From JAAZMI01 sp050948785 (lineage in GTDB: Bacteria; Bacillota; Dethiobacteria; DTU022; UBA8154), in contig JBMNEM010000002.1 of NCBI GenBank assembly GCA_050948785.1, positions 62,001 to 126,000 on the forward strand: 64,000 nt of DNA, in the 5' to 3' direction. A model generated the notes under the pieces. It had not been told where the DNA came from, searched no databases, and was given only the letters and a program-made list of their open reading frames with translations. Shown here one piece after another: positions 42,367 to 50,194 of this stretch. The stretch's first letter is position 1; every line of letters begins with the position of its first letter. Both the position numbers and the translations under genes were made by a program.

Positions 42367-43809
42367 GTGAGGATGTCCCAACAGCCGTGGAAATTGAAGT
42401 GGCGGTACCCGGCCCAGTTATGGCATAATGGGTTTGGGTAAACAAACCAAACCAGAAGGTTACCGCCAATGCCAGAATACCATAAAAATGTAAAACAGTC
42501 GAATGAAAAAAGTGATCAGCAGGGCCTTTTTATTCAGCAGCTCACCATGCTGGATATACAGAACGCTGTTAAAGGCCGATTCACAAGTTTTTGTACCGCT
42601 GTTGGGATCCAGGCTTTAATGGCCATGATGGAACAGGACGTAGAGGCGGTCGCCGGCCCAAAGGGCAAGCATAACCCAGATCGAACTGCCTGCCGCCATG
42701 GCTACCAAGATACTACTGTTCCCCTGGGTAATCAGCGTTTAGCCATTAAACGCCCTCGCGCCAGGGATATCATCAGGAATCAGGAGCTACCTATCCCGAG
42801 CTATGAAGTATTTGCCGGTGATGAGCAGCTGATCGAAGCAGCCCTTGGCCGCATGTTGTATGGGATGTCCGCACGGGACTATACTTATGGAATCGAAGAT
42901 TACAGCGATGTAGCAGAAACATCCGGCACCTCTAAAAGCACGATTAGCAGGCGATTTATCAAAGCCAGTGAAACAGAAGCAAAAAAGCTTTTGAGCCGCC
43001 GGTTTGAAGATGAGTATATCCCTATCTTGCTTATTGACGGCCTGGTACTTGGCGATTACACGGCTATTGTAGCCATGGGCATTAATAATGATGGAAGAAA
43101 GCTCCTAATGGGCGTGCGTATCGGCTCTACTGAAAGCGCCCAGGTATGCCAGGATCTGCTGGCAGATCTTATTGACCGGGGCCTAAAGTTTCACAATGGA
43201 TTGCTGGCTGTTATAGACGGTTCAAAGGCCCTTCGGAAGGCCTTGAAAACTGTATTTGGGCATCACGTTTTAGTTCAGCGCTGTCAGGTACATAAGATGC
43301 GCAATATCCTCGATTACCTGCCAAATTACAAGCGTACCTGGGTAAAACGCAGGTTACAGCAAGCTTGGAGTTCAGAGACCTTTGAAGAAGCAAAGAACAA
43401 ACTGCATGCCCTGGCAAATAGTTTGAAAAAAGACCACCCTGATGCCGCCGCCAGTTTGCGCGAAGGCCTGGAAGAAACCATCACTATTCTAAGGCTGGAG
43501 ATCCCCGGCCTGCTTCAAAAAAGTCTTCGTTCTACCAATGCTATAGAATCAGGATTTAGCATGGTCACCAAAAATGTGAAAAACGTCAAGAACTGGAAGA
43601 ATGGTGCCATGGTACAACGCTGGCTCTCCGCAGCGCTACTGGATGCTGAACGTCGCGCTCATCGCATCCAGGGGTACCGTTCCATGAGCGTCCTGGTTGT
43701 TGAGATTAAACGGTTGACTATTGATTTGGAAATGGGTGATGCCGAAAAGGTTAGTAATATCGCGTAATGCTACGTCACTCAAATTCAACGGCATTAGGGA
43801 CAAGCTCCC
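42367..43809 (+). mobile_element. IS256-family insertion sequence
   Basis: Encodes one transposase and is bounded by imperfect inverted repeats of about 30 bp: the left end (from 42367) reads GTGAGGATGTCCCAACAGCC and the right end (reverse strand from 43809) reads GGGAGCTTGTCCCTAATGCC; both continue with similar GTGGAAATTGA/GTTGAATTTGA. I saw no convincing 8-9 bp target duplication, so one flank may have been rearranged. It lies 140 bp downstream of tRNA-Thr. Confidence 0.8.
42469..43767 (+). CDS. IS256/Mutator-type transposase
   Basis: 432 residues, full length. The DDE triad is placed as expected: LLIDGLV, AVIDGSKALRKAL and RSTNAIESGFSMV. The C-x-H-like CQVHKMRNILDYLP segment and terminal basic region match the family. 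ATG start with AGAAGG upstream. No disruption, so the element could be active. Confidence 0.95.
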   Translation: MPEYHKNVKQSNEKSDQQGLFIQQLTMLDIQNAVKGRFTSFCTAVGIQALMAMMEQDVEAVAGPKGKHNPDRTACRHGYQDTTVPLGNQRLAIKRPRARDIIRNQELPIPSYEVFAGDEQLIEAALGRMLYGMSARDYTYGIEDYSDVAETSGTSKSTISRRFIKASETEAKKLLSRRFEDEYIPILLIDGLVLGDYTAIVAMGINNDGRKLLMGVRIGSTESAQVCQDLLADLIDRGLKFHNGLLAVIDGSKALRKALKTVFGHHVLVQRCQVHKMRNILDYLPNYKRTWVKRRLQQAWSSETFEEAKNKLHALANSLKKDHPDAAASLREGLEETITILRLEIPGLLQKSLRSTNAIESGFSMVTKNVKNVKNWKNGAMVQRWLSAALLDAERRAHRIQGYRSMSVLVVEIKRLTIDLEMGDAEKVSNIA

Positions 43810-43941
43810 AACTTGGGGAAACCAGGGTATGCAACTGCAATTGAAGATTTCCTACCCGGCAGCGCAGCCTTACCCAAGAAGGTGTTTTCGCCGAAACCAA
43901 AGAACGAGAAAGAAGAAAAACATCCATGGGAGGAAGGCTAG
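43801..43941 (+). pseudogene. Decapitated gene end abutting the IS256 right end
   Basis: An open frame (QAPNLGKPGYATAIEDFLPG through KHPWEEG, stop at 43939-43941) runs straight out of the right inverted repeat. It looks like a natural protein C-terminus: a GYATAIEDFLPGS turn, then a lysine- and glutamate-rich tail. No matching 5' part exists on the other side of the IS, so the front was deleted. It stops 1 base before the next gene start, which suggests it was the first gene of a pair. Family not recognised. Confidence 0.5.
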
Positions 43942-43942
43942 C

Positions 43943-44218
43943 ATGGCAGCAAACATTAACTATATGATGGCAATGGTTAAGGAATACCTATCAGGCAAAA
44001 TTCCCCGCTACATATTCGAACTAGATTTCCAAACCGAAATTTTAGCGCGTTACAAAAAAATGGTGAAAGAACACAGGGAATTTGCTGAGTTGTTCTATGA
44101 CCTGCTTTCGGAAGACGGCGTAGACATGGGCGATGAGTTATCGGATGCAGAATTTGAACGACTGATCCGCCAACAATATAATGAAGTCAAAAGTATAGCC
44201 GAAGAAGGCTTTTTTTGA
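43943..44218 (+). CDS. Small hypothetical protein downstream of the decapitated gene
   Basis: 91 residues, starting MAANINYMMAMVKEYLSGK and rich in acidic residues in the second half (DLLSEDGVDMGDELSDAEF). Predicted mostly helical, no membrane segment. The ATG follows GGGAGGAAGG by 5 bases and is 1 base after the stop of the truncated gene. The small, acidic, coupled second gene resembles immunity or antitoxin proteins, but this is only an inference from context and shape. Confidence 0.65.
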   Translation: MAANINYMMAMVKEYLSGKIPRYIFELDFQTEILARYKKMVKEHREFAELFYDLLSEDGVDMGDELSDAEFERLIRQQYNEVKSIAEEGFF

Positions 44219-44458
44219 TATCGGTGAACATCAGGTGCGCTTATCTTTGACGCTTACCTTGGTTGCAAGGTGGGTTCTATTTTACGCTCACCCTGGGCCT
44301 TCTTCACAATAAAAAACACCCCTGATACCAATAGTATTAAAAGGTATAATATTTTACAATATTAATAGATCCCGCTATATTCAGACTCATGGAAAGGAAA
44401 AGGCAGCGGGTAGCCCTAAAAGGACGCCTCAACCGCTTGAAGGTTCCATAAGTTATTT

Positions 44459-44481
44459 TAAGCCAAGTGCCTGGCACCAGC
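44459..44481. repeat. Hairpin-forming GTGCCTGGCAC motif
   Basis: AGTGCCTGGCACC flanked by AAGCC and AGCTT forms a strong hairpin just after the stop of the 91-residue coiled-coil gene. It may serve as its 3' end, though no T-run follows. Confidence 0.4.
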
Positions 44482-44482
44482 T

Positions 44483-44758
44483 TTAGGGGGTAAATTCTTT
44501 TTCCAATGTTGAAATGCGTTTTTCGAAGTGAGAAATATCCTTCCACATTTCACGAAGCTCCACCTTTATATCCTTAACATCCTTCTGGAGCTGTTTTTGT
44601 CCCTGTTCAAGTTGCCTTTGTCCCTGCTCAAGTTGCTTTTGACCCTGTTCAAGTCGTTTTTGCCCTATTTCAAGGGTATCCAATCGTTGATGAATAGGTT
44701 GTAATTCTTCTTTAATTACAGCACGAAGTGAACTTACTAATTTTTTATTCTCCTCCAC
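44483..44758 (-). CDS. Small coiled-coil protein with heptad repeats
   Basis: 91 residues. After KEELQPIHQRLDTLEIGQ come four near-identical 7-residue units (QKRLEQG, QKQLEQG, QRQLEQG, QKQLQKD), then KVELREMWKDISHFEKRI. This makes one long coiled coil, probably an oligomer or adaptor; no catalytic domain. GTG start with AGGGTGG 7 bases upstream. The first part of this gene and its ribosome site are duplicated at 48142-48281. Confidence 0.7.
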   Translation of the reverse strand: MEENKKLVSSLRAVIKEELQPIHQRLDTLEIGQKRLEQGQKQLEQGQRQLEQGQKQLQKDVKDIKVELREMWKDISHFEKRISTLEKEFTP

Positions 44759-44786
44759 TGCGATACCACCCTGCTGTTAAAAAATT
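44647..44786. repeat. Direct repeat A (5' part of the coiled-coil gene)
   Basis: About 140 bp, nearly identical to 48142-48281 in the same orientation, including ATTTCAAGGGTATCCAATCG and the ribosome site to GCTGTTAAAAAA. The pair brackets the intron remnant and the HD operon. Confidence 0.9.
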
Positions 44787-44904
44787 ACTATAAATTCATC
44801 ATTCTATAAAAGACGCCGAAACACCTGCCGGTATTACTGTTTTGCACATTTTTATTTTTAATTGAGGCCTTTTTTAACTTAACCCATTCCTGGAAATGCA
44901 AAAA

Positions 44905-45145
44905 TATCGGGTAGAGCGGGGGACTTTCATCCCCACCCCCTCACAGAACCGGACGTGAAATTCCCATCTCATCCGGCGCTTACAGTTCAGCCGTTGGTAG
45001 GAATATCCGCCATGTGGGGAGGAAAACAGCTTCCTGAGGACATCCGGTTCCATAGCTTGTATAGTACCTACAGTTAGCTTGCCCTACCGGATGGGGGTTC
45101 AGCCGCACTGGAGCCGGCATTTATCACACGGTCTACAGTCCCCTT
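44905..45145 (-). mobile_element. Group II intron 3' remnant (domains V-VI)
   Basis: On the minus strand around 44945-44980 a hairpin CCGGATGAGAT ... ATTTCACGTCCGG is followed by TTCTGTGAGGGGGTGGGG. This matches the catalytic domain V helix and the downstream end of bacterial group II introns, which typically continue to a GCTCTACCCG end. Upstream bases to about 45145 look like the intron tail with GCTATGGAACCGGATGT. No reverse-transcriptase gene is present, so it is a fragment. Confidence 0.6.
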
Positions 45146-45154
45146 GTCATCATT

Positions 45155-46771
45155 TTACTTATCGAAAATGTACGCCGATATGTTTTCGTATTCTGAATTT
45201 CCTAACTTCCGTGCTTCATCATTAAATACATATTTCACATAAATATTAGTAGTAAAAAGATTCGCTTCGGTTCTATTGAGGTACAATTGTAATGCTTCTA
45301 ATTCTTTATACAAATAATCATTCTTTACCTTCATCCACTTACACATAAAATTACAATTTTTACATAAAGCACTACTGCCAATATTGATATGGAAACCATA
45401 TTTAGAGTTATTTCCCTCATAGTTGCACCATTTAAAGTCGATTTTACATGTTTTGCTTTTCTCAGTTCCAATTAAGTGTTTTACATCAAGGTAAATAACA
45501 AAATAAACATTTTCAACTATTGATCCTGGACCAATCCAACTCTGATTGTCCCCGTCATTATTCTTATTTTTAAAATCATATTGAACTTGAATGTCCATGT
45601 TTGAAATCGCTTTATGGGACAACCAATGAAAGCGGGCTGCCAGTGGCATGCTATTCTGGCTATTATCTAATATTGCATTGCTGATTCTATTAGATGACAT
45701 ATCTAGCAAATCGCCTATTCTTAGTAAAATTTTTATGTATTTCTCACTCACAATATTATCTTTAGCGTTTGATTTGATCTTGTATATCTCATCAACATTA
45801 TAGCCGTGAGCTTGGCTTATCTCTGCCACAATATCTTTTATCACATCATCTATAAAATTAAAATCATTGCTGTTTCTTATAAATTTCGCACTTTGTTTTG
45901 GGTGATTCTTTCTTATGTAGCCTTCATAATATTGATCTACCTTTACGAAAAATTCAACCAACAACCTTTTGATAGATTGCTCCCCAATATAATTGAGTCC
46001 CTTTCCATTATCATTTTGTTCCATCAAGCCCTTTAAATGGTTTTTAAATTCAAAGTAAATAATATTTGATTCTTTATTATCTTTGATAAAACATTCCATC
46101 AAATTCGGGTGAAGTACCATTGAGATATCATGCAAATAACAACTAATAAATAGAATATAGTAGTCTTTTTTTGATATTTGAAAATAATTCAAACTTTTCA
46201 TAAGCATGGTAATCGCTCTTATCAGCCCAATTGCATGTTCCTGATTATGAAGTGTATAAAAATGTAAATATTTTGAACCGTTTTTCCAGATATCACTTGT
46301 ATATTTATGTATCATTATAAGGTTATCAATATAAACTGGATCTTGAACAAATTTTTCAAAATAATCAACTACTTCAAATAACATATAATCTAACATTTTA
46401 CCGTTCTTGTAATCATTAAACTTTGCATAAAAATTTACTAAATTAAACTTTTTATTTCTCAAAAATAGCAACACCCTAGCCTCATTATAATAAATAGGTT
46501 TATTATTCTTTTTGGCTAAACATTTTAAGTCATTTGCATCAATTGAAATAACTTCAGAAAAATATGCGTTCATAACAATTCTATACAGTTCATCGGTTTG
46601 CAAATTAATTAACTTAAATCTGTTGTTTGAATCATTAATAAGACCACAGGTCTTAACTATTTTATAAATTTCATTATCTTGTTTTTTGGCTGGTTCTTTA
46701 TAAATAGTTAAAAATGTTGCAATAGCTTCTCTAATAACAGATTCTTTTATATTTTTGTTGGAATTAGCCAT
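45155..46771 (-). CDS. HD-domain phosphohydrolase, HD-CE-like (third gene of an AT-rich operon)
   Basis: 538 residues. A full HD metal site is visible: H175/H179 (HNQEH), H214-D215 (CYLHDISMV), H290 (NHPKQSAKFI), H322 (AEISQAHG) and D354 (LRIGDLLDM). The HWLSHKAI segment after it fits the longer C-terminally extended HD class seen beside Hsp90-like or other conflict proteins. Residues 1-150 are helical; residues 440-480 hold six cysteines (CKIDFKWCN, LCKNCNFMCKW), perhaps a zinc site. Its start lies 25 bp inside the preceding gene. The DNA is strongly AT-rich compared with the chromosome genes, suggesting transfer. Nucleotide or nucleic-acid substrate not known. Confidence 0.7.
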   Translation of the reverse strand: MANSNKNIKESVIREAIATFLTIYKEPAKKQDNEIYKIVKTCGLINDSNNRFKLINLQTDELYRIVMNAYFSEVISIDANDLKCLAKKNNKPIYYNEARVLLFLRNKKFNLVNFYAKFNDYKNGKMLDYMLFEVVDYFEKFVQDPVYIDNLIMIHKYTSDIWKNGSKYLHFYTLHNQEHAIGLIRAITMLMKSLNYFQISKKDYYILFISCYLHDISMVLHPNLMECFIKDNKESNIIYFEFKNHLKGLMEQNDNGKGLNYIGEQSIKRLLVEFFVKVDQYYEGYIRKNHPKQSAKFIRNSNDFNFIDDVIKDIVAEISQAHGYNVDEIYKIKSNAKDNIVSEKYIKILLRIGDLLDMSSNRISNAILDNSQNSMPLAARFHWLSHKAISNMDIQVQYDFKNKNNDGDNQSWIGPGSIVENVYFVIYLDVKHLIGTEKSKTCKIDFKWCNYEGNNSKYGFHINIGSSALCKNCNFMCKWMKVKNDYLYKELEALQLYLNRTEANLFTTNIYVKYVFNDEARKLGNSEYENISAYIFDK

Positions 46772-47244
46772 GGTTTAAAAAGGTATTCTGGTTTATCTGA
46801 TGGAATATTGCCATAAAAATTTGATGGTAGCATTCTTGCCAGTTCGGTCAATTCAATTGTTTTTTGATCCTCTTCTAATTCAATTAGAAGGGTATTGAGC
46901 AATACAACACTTGCTATGAGTGTAATCAAAGATGCTGAATGAATCGGTCTTGACTCAAGTATTCCAGTTTCTTCATTTATCTTTTTAGGTCTAAAATAAA
47001 CTTGAGCTTCAAAGAATTCACCTTTAATTAGTACATCATTAATAAGATCCCTAACTTTAGTTATAGTCTTATTAATGACTGAATGATTAAAAGGATCTTT
47101 CAATTTCAACATCAAAATATAATCTTCTGTATTAAGTAAATCCTCTTCAAAGACATAGCTTTCTAAAGAATAGATTGATTTGTATATAAAGTCGTCTTTA
47201 ACTATTCTTTTATAAATTGTGCTTTCTTTTATTTCAATTCCCAT
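46747..47244 (-). CDS. Unknown protein, second gene of the HD operon
   Basis: 165 residues, mixed alpha/beta. A hydrophobic stretch ASLITLIASVVLLNTLLIEL (about 103-122) may be buried or membrane-associated. The N-terminal half has IYKSIYSLESYVFEEDLLN and later FFEAQVYFRPKKI. No family recognised. It overlaps the HD gene by 25 bp and follows the first gene by 10 bp, so the three are translationally linked. Confidence 0.6.
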   Translation of the reverse strand: MGIEIKESTIYKRIVKDDFIYKSIYSLESYVFEEDLLNTEDYILMLKLKDPFNHSVINKTITKVRDLINDVLIKGEFFEAQVYFRPKKINEETGILESRPIHSASLITLIASVVLLNTLLIELEEDQKTIELTELARMLPSNFYGNIPSDKPEYLFKPWLIPTKI

Positions 47245-47254
47245 TGTTATTAAA

Positions 47255-47785
47255 TCAATCCTCCACTTTATTTATAAAAGATTTAACGAAATCGGATGCA
47301 AATTTTATTAGTTTTTCTTCATCTTTTGATACCAAGTAGTCAGAAAATACAAACCCCTGATCATTGCTAAACCGGCATTTCAGATATATTTTTTCTTTAC
47401 CAGCAAAATTGAATATTGGTATTTCACAAATGGCCCTTTGCCACTTTCCTTTATTTATATCTGAAAAATTATCATATTTTAATTCCCAGGTTTCATCAAT
47501 TTGAATATTTAACTGACACTTTTCAGTATTGGAAACCAAATAATTATTAATTTTGTCCCGAAGCTTTTCGCGAAACTCTAGCTTCTTTTTATACTTTTCA
47601 AGGTTACTCCAAAACATTGAAATCATGTCTTTAAAATACGTTTCATTATATTTATAATCAGGGTTAGTCATATATACATAGGTAGCAAATAAGTTAAGCA
47701 ACTCAGTTTGTTGCGGCGTTTCTTTATGTGTGCTCAGTTTTGCAAAATCATTGAAGCTTTCTAATCTATAATTTTTATTTCCCAT
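47255..47785 (-). CDS. Unknown protein, first gene of the HD operon
   Basis: 176 residues from ATG at 47785, where GAGGT lies upstream. The N-terminal third is helical and aromatic-rich (LFATYVYMTNPDYKYNETYF), the middle lysine-rich (KKKLEFREKLRDK), and the C-terminal part beta-like (WQRAICEIPIFNF, YLKCRFSNDQGFVF). No catalytic motif seen. The acidic and lysine-rich composition and AT-rich codons match the two following genes. Confidence 0.6.
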   Translation of the reverse strand: MGNKNYRLESFNDFAKLSTHKETPQQTELLNLFATYVYMTNPDYKYNETYFKDMISMFWSNLEKYKKKLEFREKLRDKINNYLVSNTEKCQLNIQIDETWELKYDNFSDINKGKWQRAICEIPIFNFAGKEKIYLKCRFSNDQGFVFSDYLVSKDEEKLIKFASDFVKSFINKVED

Positions 47786-48141
47786 AACATACCTCAAATT
47801 ATTGTTGTTGGGTCAAAAACGGTTAGGTAGTTAAGAGTACTTAGCAAATTGTAATTGTAATCGAAATTCTCAAAGCTGCTTTTAGTATGTAGCTTTATTA
47901 GTTACCAATTTATTTAGATTAACCTTCGAATTTCCTTTGTTAAATTGTTCAAACTTCTAATTAATGTGCCAGCTTTATAGGGTTATCTGCTGCTTATTTT
48001 CCATCAAATGATGGTCGTTGGAACCTATTACCGATGTTCACCGTTCTTGGACTTTTTCATCTTGTTTCTGAATACATGGCCTGTCCGCCCGTTCTTTGTT
48101 AAGGCCCGGGCAAATTTATTATTAACCCCATGCATTATATC

Positions 48142-48281
48142 CTTCAAGTTGCCTTTGTCTTATTTCAAGGGTATCCAATCGTTGATGAGTAGGTTGTAAT
48201 TCTTCTTTAATTACAGCACGAAGTGAACTTACTAATTTTTTATTCTCCTCCACTGCGATACCACCCTGCTGTTAAAAAATA
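48142..48281. repeat. Direct repeat B (truncated copy of the coiled-coil gene 5' part)
   Basis: Same orientation as 44647-44786, about 3.5 kb away, differing at a few positions. The rest of the coiled-coil gene is missing here, so this is a partial duplication rather than a working gene. Confidence 0.9.
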
Positions 48282-48602
48282 ACAATGGCCATATTTGACT
48301 TGGCTGGGATAATTCGACTGTAATCACCTAAGTTCCAGCTAAGCTCGGCGGGCAAAGCCCGTTTTCCAGAATATGGGCGTTAAATCCTGTTTGCTTACTG
48401 CCTACCTGCCGTAGCCGGCCGGGACAAACTATTATTGACTTATATACATTATAATTGCTTAATTCGTCACATTATTCCAAAAACCCTTCCAATAGAGGAG
48501 GTTTTCTCCAATATACACTGGCAAAAAAACTGCAAATTTTACAGCGGTTATAATAATGTGTTACTGACAAAACCGACGAAACCGTCATTAACCTGGTTAA
48601 AA

Positions 48603-48631
48603 GACAGGGGGCGCTTCTCCTGTCCCATCCC
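48603..48631. repeat. Short repeat with GGGGGCGCTTCTCCTGTCCC
   Basis: Closely similar to 54577-54606 (GGGGACGCTTCTCCCGTCCC). Both lie between genes and can form GGGAC/GTCCC-like stems. Confidence 0.5.
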
Positions 48632-48671
48632 ACCCACAGTCCTAGAGTGGAGGCTTTTCGGAAGAGTTTAA

Positions 48672-48830
48672 TTAAGCTGGCGAGCCGCAAATTGGGTTCT
48701 ATCAGACCTGAAACAGAAAAAAAAGATCCTCGAAACAAAAGATGTTGTCCTGTTGGAAAACATTCTGGAAAATATTTTTGACTTGGAGAGCGAAAAAGCG
48801 TTATTAAATGCGCTCGAAGGCCATGTATGA
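48672..48830 (+). pseudogene. Remnant of an unknown protein C-terminus
   Basis: An open frame without a start, LSWRAANWVLSDLKQKKKIL through LENILENIFDLESEKALLNA, ending in TGA at 48828. The leucine/glutamate-rich end looks protein-like, but the front is missing and no family is recognised. Confidence 0.3.
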
Positions 48831-48964
48831 AGCGAAAAGAAAAGGCCGCAACCAGGTCGTGGCTCTATAACATCAGCCAAAAAAAATGAGGAAAAACCAG
48901 AGGTAGTGCGGCTGTTGAACAGAAGTTATTTGCTGATGAAGATAATATTGATGCAATGCGTGAG

Positions 48965-49772
48965 CTATCTTCTGAAGCACTTTTTCAAAATAATACGTGC
49001 ATCTGCAGCGACAACCCCCTGACTGTCTGCAAAAAGAGGGTTAAGATCAAAAGCTTTGATTTCGGGGTGTGCTTCTACAAAACGTGATAGTTTAACAAGT
49101 ATATCCACCAGCGCTTCTTTTTTTACCGGCGTCATTCCTTTTGCCCCGTCCAATAATGCCTGCCCCTTAATTTCAGAGATCATTTCATAGGCATCTTCCC
49201 GTGCTTTGGCCTGCGCAATTGGCTTTAGCATTTATTGTCTCTCCCTTACTTCCTTTTGGTATCGATGATAATCAACAAACTTGCTCATCGCCGCTGCCGC
49301 CCACCCCGGGCGGGAAAACACAGGGATACCCTCGTTGATGAGCTGTTCGCGCAGACGGAAAAGAACCTGCCAGCGCCAGTTTTCAACCTGACTAACCCTG
49401 AGCCTCATTTTTGATCTCTTCCTCCAGCCGGCGAGCCTTTGCATCACCGGTTTCGCTTAATTTTGCCGTATACAGATGCACGGCTTGCACTTTTTTCCGG
49501 GCACATTGCCGCAGCAGGTCTACGACATAACGGTCATTTATACAACAAATGACATAATCAACATTTTCAGGGATCTCCTCCAGGGACGTGTAGGTCTGAA
49601 GCCCAAGGATATCCATTTTGCGGGGATTGACGGGATATATCCGGCCTGGGTATCCTGCTTCAAGTAAAAAACGCAGATACTGGTAGCCGTGGGAGCCGGT
49701 TTTTCGTGAAGCCCCTGCAACTGCTATGGAACGAGGGTGAAAAAGGTTGTCGATTGCTTTTATATTGTCCAT
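48965..49772 (-). pseudogene. Decayed NDP-forming acyl-CoA synthetase (acetate-CoA ligase type)
   Basis: Three pieces of one gene in different frames. 49392-49772 is an intact CoA-binding domain (LFHPRSIAVAGASRKTGSHG, YPVNPRKMDILG). 49232-49447 is a short fragment like the end of the linker (LINEGIPVFSRPGWAAAAMS). 48965-49231 is the C-terminal ATP-grasp end (AYEMISEIKGQALLDGAKG, AFDLNPLFADSQGVVAADAR). The large central part, including the phospho-histidine region, is deleted. A working enzyme would convert acyl-CoA to acid with ADP to ATP. Confidence 0.75.
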
Positions 49773-50050
49773 GGATATACCCCTCTTCCAACTTTAGATT
49801 TCCTGACTTTATTATATATAAATTTTTAAAAATATTAAATTATTATTTACCACTTCACTCCCTGTGCTATCCCGAAAATAGAACTTTACCATTTTAACAT
49901 TTGTTTATAAACAACCACTTTTTCTTTTATGTGCCGAAATCAATAGACCGTATAATCAATGCTAAGATTATGTGCAGGCATGTTTTGCTTTCACCGTCAC
50001 CAGTTTTATGGTAAAATTAATCTGCCATAATGTTGCAGGTGGAATTGATT

Positions 50051-50194
50051 TTGAAACCTCTGCAGGGTTTAAAAGATAGAAGAGCACGGGAGAAGGAAAA
50101 GCAGATTGTTATAATTAATGGTAACGAAGAAATACCAATCGGTTTTGAAAAACCGTCTTTAAAATACATGAAAATAAGTAAGGAGTGGGCTTAA
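50051..50194 (+). CDS. Small 47-residue protein coupled to a coiled-coil gene
   Basis: Begins TTG-AAA-CCT (KPLQGLKDRRAREKEKQ) and ends GFEKPSLKYMKISKEWA. A ribosome site AGGTGG lies 8 bases upstream; ATG at 50030 is an alternative. Its stop overlaps the next start in TAATG, a coupling signature. Composition is basic at the N-terminus and well ordered, with IVIINGNEEIPIGFE as a likely beta hairpin. No family recognised. Confidence 0.6.
   Translation: MKPLQGLKDRRAREKEKQIVIINGNEEIPIGFEKPSLKYMKISKEWA

Larger units (their letters stand above)
47798..48671. other. Decayed intergenic stretch beside the HD operon
   Basis: No intact gene. Contains direct repeat B (48142-48281), a CGGGC/GCCCG hairpin with TTTT (about 48337-48356), and the short repeat at 48603-48631. 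The minus-strand leader of the HD operon begins here. Confidence 0.5.

Noticed and set aside
42149..43809. tRNA-Thr as an integrase attachment site
   Set aside because: No integrase gene and no duplicate of the tRNA 3' end found downstream within the window.
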